Assembly (NCBI GenBank): GCA_964657445.1
Contig: CAZZVB010000081.1
Span: 1-17,671, forward strand
Direction: 5' to 3'
DNA from: LMUY01 sp964657445
GTDB taxonomy: Bacteria > Pseudomonadota > Alphaproteobacteria > Acetobacterales > Acetobacteraceae
DNA length: 17,671 nucleotides
Both the position numbers and the translations under genes were made by a program. The notes under the pieces were generated by a model that worked only from the letters and a program-made list of their open reading frames with translations, was not told the origin of the DNA and ran no database searches. Positions 14,713-17,671 of the stretch are shown piece by piece. Each line of letters starts with the position of its first letter. Position 1 is the first letter of the stretch.

Positions 14713-15030
14713 TCAGGCGCTCTTTGCCTTTCGGCTGGGCGTCTGCGGATGCTCGCCCTGGTCGGACAGGCGATCCGGAAACTCGCCGAGGTTCTCCTGG
14801 ATCGAAGCTTCTTCGATGGGCTGGCCGGCAATGATGCTGGGGTCGTCCTCGTCAGGCACCGGCAATTGCCCTGCCCCGGCGCTCTCCTGCATGCCGATCA
14901 GTTCGCGGGCGCGTTCCCAGTACTCCAGGTCATTGCCCGGCGGCCGGCCATCGGCTTCCCACAACGCATAGGCTTTCTCCCGGATACGCTCTTCGCGGGC
15001 GCTGTTGTCTTCGAGTGGATTGTCGGACAT
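14713..15030 (-). CDS. DUF2934 domain protein
   Basis: The 105-aa protein begins at ATG 15030, chosen because AGGAG (15038-15042) sits 7 bases upstream; a TTG at 15036 would extend it by two residues. Residues ~11-50 (REERIREKAYALWEADGRPPGNDLEYWERARELIG) form the DUF2934 helix pair with its A-Y-x-L-W-E and W-x-x-A-x-x-L pattern. The rest is an acidic, Pro-rich tail ending in a basic patch (SRKAKSA). The domain's function is unknown. It lies 57 bases after the PQQ dehydrogenase gene on the same strand and is probably cotranscribed with it, then stops just before the shared terminator. Confidence 0.85.
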   Translation of the reverse strand: MSDNPLEDNSAREERIREKAYALWEADGRPPGNDLEYWERARELIGMQESAGAGQLPVPDEDDPSIIAGQPIEEASIQENLGEFPDRLSDQGEHPQTPSRKAKSA

Positions 15031-15037
15031 CGGCAAA

Positions 15038-15042
15038 CTCCT
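15038..15042 (-). promoter_or_regulatory. Shine-Dalgarno sequence of the DUF2934 gene
   Basis: AGGAG on the - strand lies 7 bases before ATG 15030 and decides in favour of that start over TTG 15036. Confidence 0.65.
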
Positions 15043-15087
15043 TGTTGCCGATGGTAGCGCTTGGACGGTCTGGCGGTTCAGCCTGCC

Positions 15088-16380
15088 TCAGTGCGAAACG
15101 CGCCAAACTGTTCCGTTTGCATCCTCACTGACCAGCAGCGAGCCATCATGCATCACGGTCGCCCCAACCGGCCGTCCCCAGACCGACCGGTCGTTGGCCA
15201 CGAACCCGGTCAGAAAATCCTCGTATTCGCCGGTGGGCTGGCCGTTGTGCATCCGCAGGCGGATGACCTTGTAGCCGGTGCGCTGGGCGCGGTTCCAACT
15301 GCCGTGCAGGGTGACGAACGCGTCGCCGCGATACTCCGCGGGGAACAAATTGCCCTCGTAGAAGGTGATGCCAAGCGGCGCGGAGTGCGGCTGGATCAGC
15401 ACGTCGGGGACGCTGATGCGGGTGGCGAGATCCGGCCGTTCGTCCTGATGACGCGGATCGAGGTGCTGGCCGATATAATACCAGGGCCAGCCGTAGAAGC
15501 CGCCCGGGCTGACCCTCGTCGCGTAATCCGGCGGCAGGTTATCTCCCATCCCATCGCGCTCGTTGGTGGCGCACCACAGCGCCTTCGTCTCCGGCTGAAT
15601 TGCGAGTCCGACGCAGTTGCGAATGCCGGATGCGACCAGCGCCAGCGGCCCGCCTGTCGGGGGGAAGCGGAACACCGCGGCCCGGCCTTCCTCGTCGCCG
15701 TTGGCAGCTCCGGCCTGCGCCGCGTCGCCGCCGCCGCCGCGCTGGCCCAGCATCCCTCGCGCCACGTTCGACGCCGACCCGATGCTCACGAACAAGGCGC
15801 TATCGTCCGGCGCTACTGCCAGATCCCTCGTCGAATGGCCGCCCTCGGGAAGCTGCGGCACGATGACCTCGGCAGCACCGGCCGCAGTGACGCCACCGTT
15901 GTAGGGATACCGCACGATGCGGGACGTCTCGGCGACATAGACGAAGCGCGGGTTGGCGGCGGGCCAGAACGCAATCCCGAACGGCTGCTCCAGCCCCGAG
16001 GCAAACACCGCGCTGGCTCCGGAACGGCCGTCGCTGCCATGCGGACGCCAAACGCGGATACGGCCGGCGCCGGTTTCCGCCAGGAAAACGTCGCCATTGG
16101 GCGCAGTCCGCATGGTGCGCGGCATATCGAGCCCGGTGGCCCAAACTTCGGCGTGGAAACCGGCCGGCACGTTCGGCATGGCGTCTTCCGGCCGCGCGAT
16201 GACGTTCGGTCCCCGGCTGGCCGAGGACGACATCGCCGGGGGAGGAAGGTCGGCCGGCGTGATGTGGCGCACCACGCCGGGTGCGTCGGTGCGCCAATCG
16301 CCGTAGGCCGCATCACCAGTACGGACGGTCTGCGCCATGGCGGGCATGGAAAGCAGCAGCAGCGGCAGGGCTAATCTCAT
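15088..16380 (-). CDS. Sorbosone-dehydrogenase-family PQQ-dependent sugar dehydrogenase, periplasmic
   Basis: The 430-aa protein has a signal peptide (MRLALPLLLLSMPAMA, cleavage after A16). It then has the beta-propeller repeats of soluble PQQ glucose/sorbosone dehydrogenases: MPRTMRTAPNGDVFLAE, FGIAFWP, HSTRDLAVAPDDSALFVSIG (H182, R185), GIRNCVGLAIQPETKALWCATNERD (R254, N255, N273), PGGFYGWPWYYIG, HSAPLGITFY, LHGSWNRAQRTGYKV (H359, R364, K371) and VWGRPVG. These are the PQQ- and calcium-binding positions of the family and none is missing. The enzyme would oxidise aldose or sorbosone in the periplasm and pass electrons onward. Several of these enzymes have unknown substrates, so no gene symbol is given. 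Confidence 0.88.
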   Translation of the reverse strand: MRLALPLLLLSMPAMAQTVRTGDAAYGDWRTDAPGVVRHITPADLPPPAMSSSASRGPNVIARPEDAMPNVPAGFHAEVWATGLDMPRTMRTAPNGDVFLAETGAGRIRVWRPHGSDGRSGASAVFASGLEQPFGIAFWPAANPRFVYVAETSRIVRYPYNGGVTAAGAAEVIVPQLPEGGHSTRDLAVAPDDSALFVSIGSASNVARGMLGQRGGGGDAAQAGAANGDEEGRAAVFRFPPTGGPLALVASGIRNCVGLAIQPETKALWCATNERDGMGDNLPPDYATRVSPGGFYGWPWYYIGQHLDPRHQDERPDLATRISVPDVLIQPHSAPLGITFYEGNLFPAEYRGDAFVTLHGSWNRAQRTGYKVIRLRMHNGQPTGEYEDFLTGFVANDRSVWGRPVGATVMHDGSLLVSEDANGTVWRVSH

Positions 16381-16512
16381 GCCAGACGAATAGCATGCAG
16401 CGAAATGGACGCTGTATCAGCAGCCTGCGAGCGGCACTGGAAATTATGCCCTGGCCGCGGATGGCTGGACGTCGAAAGAAGCCGTATCCTACCATCGTTC
16501 CAAGGGGCACCG
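16381..16512. promoter_or_regulatory. Divergent intergenic region between PQQ enzyme and Hint protein
   Basis: Both genes read outward from this 132-base stretch, so it should hold their promoters, but no convincing -35/-10 pair was found. AAGGGG (16502-16507), 5 bases before ATG 16513, is a good ribosome binding site for the Hint gene. Confidence 0.4.
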
Positions 16513-17436
16513 ATGGTCGATAACGCGCTGTTCAGCATCTTCCACCGTCTTCCGCCGAAGGCGGCAGAAGCACCCCCGAAGCCTGTCAGTGAGCCGCCGC
16601 CATCCGCCGATCCGGCGCCGGGTCTCGCCGGCAGCCATGAGCCAAGCGAGGACCTCACGCCGGCCGAGGCGTCCGCGGAGCTGGCCACACCCGGCCAGGG
16701 GGAAGATATCTCGGCGCCGGACGGGGAGGCGGCTGAGCACGCGGCGTCAGACGAACCGTCTGAACCTGGTCTGCTGCCCGTGGCGGCAAGCGAACCGCAG
16801 CCCCTTCCGGCCGAACCGTCATCTCCGCTGAACGCGACCGAATCCCAGATCATCCCAACCGTCGCCGACCAGCTTGGCCTGGCAAGTCCGGAGGTCATTA
16901 CGCTGCGAGCACGGCTTCCTTCCGGTGAGGCAGTCGAACTCGATGCAACGGGCTCCGGCATCTACCGGCCCCACGGCTTCCAGCCTGCGCCCTGGAGCGG
17001 GTTTGCCTATGACCAGGGAACGCAGGACGACAGCACCGGCGTCTTGGCAGGCACCCGTATTCTAACGGCGCGCGGCGAAGTTGAAGTCGAAAAGCTGGTG
17101 CCCGGCGACGCGGCACTGACGTTGCGCGGCCCTGCCCTGATGCCGATTTCCTGGATCGGGCGCAGCACCGCCGCTGCGAAGCCGATCCGCGTGGAAGCCG
17201 GCGCACTCGGGCCAAACCTTCCTCGCCGGCCGCTTTCCCTGGGGCCTGATCAATCCGTGTTCATCGATCCGACACCGGTGGCGGCGCACACGCTCGTCAA
17301 CGGCACGACCATCCGGCCTTACGATCACGACGACGATGTCGATCTCTTCCATATCGATGTCGGCTCTGCCGAAATCCTGCTCGCGGAAGGTGTCCCGCTC
17401 TCGAGCGGAAGCCGGCCAAGCCCGCAGACGGCGTGA
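16513..17436 (+). CDS. Hint_2-like domain protein with degenerate catalytic site
   Basis: The 307-aa protein starts at ATG 16513, which has AAGGGG 5 bases upstream; an upstream ATG at 16405 lacks this. Residues ~15-115 are acidic, Pro/Ala/Ser-rich and likely disordered. A small beta part follows (VITLRARLPSGEAVELDATGSGIYRP). Residues ~174-300 match the Hint_2 layout: GVLAGTRILTARGEVEVEKLVPGDAAL, then SWIGRST and PIRVEAGALGPNLPRRPLSLGPDQ, then LVNGTTIRPY and HIDVGSAEILLAEGVPL. The usual first Cys (C-F-x-x-G-T) is Gly176, and the usual S-P-D-H is GPDQ (Gln247). The domain is therefore probably folded but unable to self-process. Hint_2 proteins are common in Alphaproteobacteria, and their roles are poorly known. 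Confidence 0.82.
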   Translation: MVDNALFSIFHRLPPKAAEAPPKPVSEPPPSADPAPGLAGSHEPSEDLTPAEASAELATPGQGEDISAPDGEAAEHAASDEPSEPGLLPVAASEPQPLPAEPSSPLNATESQIIPTVADQLGLASPEVITLRARLPSGEAVELDATGSGIYRPHGFQPAPWSGFAYDQGTQDDSTGVLAGTRILTARGEVEVEKLVPGDAALTLRGPALMPISWIGRSTAAAKPIRVEAGALGPNLPRRPLSLGPDQSVFIDPTPVAAHTLVNGTTIRPYDHDDDVDLFHIDVGSAEILLAEGVPLSSGSRPSPQTA

Positions 17437-17671
17437 CATCGGCCTTCGTCGGACCAGGAGGCGACGAGGAAGCAAGCCTGCTGGCCGATTTGGCGCAACT
17501 GACGCCTCGGCCTTCGACCCTTCCCACGATCCTTGAAAGCCTCGGCTACGCAGTCGCGTCGTGCGGGGACGGCTACTACGCAGCGGGCCTCAAGTCCGCG
17601 CCGGCCCTGCTGGTCCCGCTATACCGGCAGGCGGGGCTGACGGTCCGGCGTCGTGACCTGATCGGCCGCCA
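17433..17671 (+). CDS. 5' part of an unidentified gene coupled to the Hint protein (runs off window)
   Basis: GTG 17433 overlaps the TGA of the Hint gene (GTGA), and the frame stays open to the window end (79 codons seen). The visible part begins MTSAFVGPGGDEEASLLADL and continues LPTILESLGYAVASCGDGYYAAG. It has no signal peptide and no membrane helix. No family was recognised. The four-base overlap is the strongest sign that it is a true partner of the Hint protein. Confidence 0.6.
   Translation, partial: MTSAFVGPGGDEEASLLADLAQLTPRPSTLPTILESLGYAVASCGDGYYAAGLKSAPALLVPLYRQAGLTVRRRDLIGR

Noticed and set aside
15061..16374. Long + strand frame (about 437 codons) opposite the PQQ dehydrogenase
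   Set aside because: The - strand product has a signal peptide and all PQQ-propeller motifs, while the + strand product is Arg/Gly-rich without motifs. It is a GC-rich shadow.
1..17671. Search for CRISPR arrays, tRNA, rRNA, transposase or integrase
   Set aside because: No spaced repeats, cloverleaf-like sequence or recombinase motif was seen on either strand by eye. A tool-based scan could still find a tRNA missed here.

Overview
The window looks like a chromosomal segment of a high-GC alphaproteobacterium, most likely of the Acetobacteraceae or nearby Rhodospirillales. This is inferred from codon and GC style, a sorbosone-dehydrogenase-type PQQ enzyme, a Hint_2-type protein and a holin resembling the gene-transfer-agent (GTA) holin family. 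No rRNA, tRNA, CRISPR array, transposase or integrase was seen.

Region 1 (1-8742, all + strand) is the late end of a contractile-tailed prophage or phage-derived element. The order is a proline-rich C-terminus of a large tail protein (probably the tape measure), then gpU-like, gpX/LysM, gpD hub, gpV spike, gpW/gp25 wedge, gpJ wedge, gpI/gp48-like wedge and a glycine-rich fibre. This is the Mu-like tail order. A secreted small protein, a 67-aa orphan, two small single-span membrane proteins, a GH108 endolysin and a holin related to the GTA 3TM holins follow, forming a lysis cassette. Genes abut or overlap by a few bases throughout, so they are probably one late transcript.

Region 2 (8743-9004) is the phage/host boundary. 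It holds a short inverted repeat, a possible 30-aa peptide and a weak promoter candidate.

Region 3 (9005-14708, + strand) holds an MFS carrier, a GT2-type glycosyltransferase, a Rieske non-haem iron oxygenase, egtB, egtD and a small secreted proline-rich protein. It ends at a strong bidirectional rho-independent terminator. EgtD trimethylates histidine to hercynine and EgtB installs the sulfoxide-bonded sulfur, so ergothioneine synthesis is the recognisable core. The roles of the oxygenase, glycosyltransferase and secreted peptide in the same run are open.

Region 4 (14713-16380, - strand) holds a periplasmic sorbosone-dehydrogenase-family PQQ enzyme followed by a DUF2934 protein, converging on the shared terminator.

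Region 5 (16381-17671, + strand) has a divergent intergenic stretch, a long acidic/proline-rich protein ending in a Hint_2-like domain whose catalytic Cys and His are replaced, and the start of a translationally coupled gene that leaves the window.

The most interesting items are the apparently dead Hint domain with its coupled partner, and the egtBD run with its Rieske oxygenase. No claim of novelty can be proven from the sequence alone.
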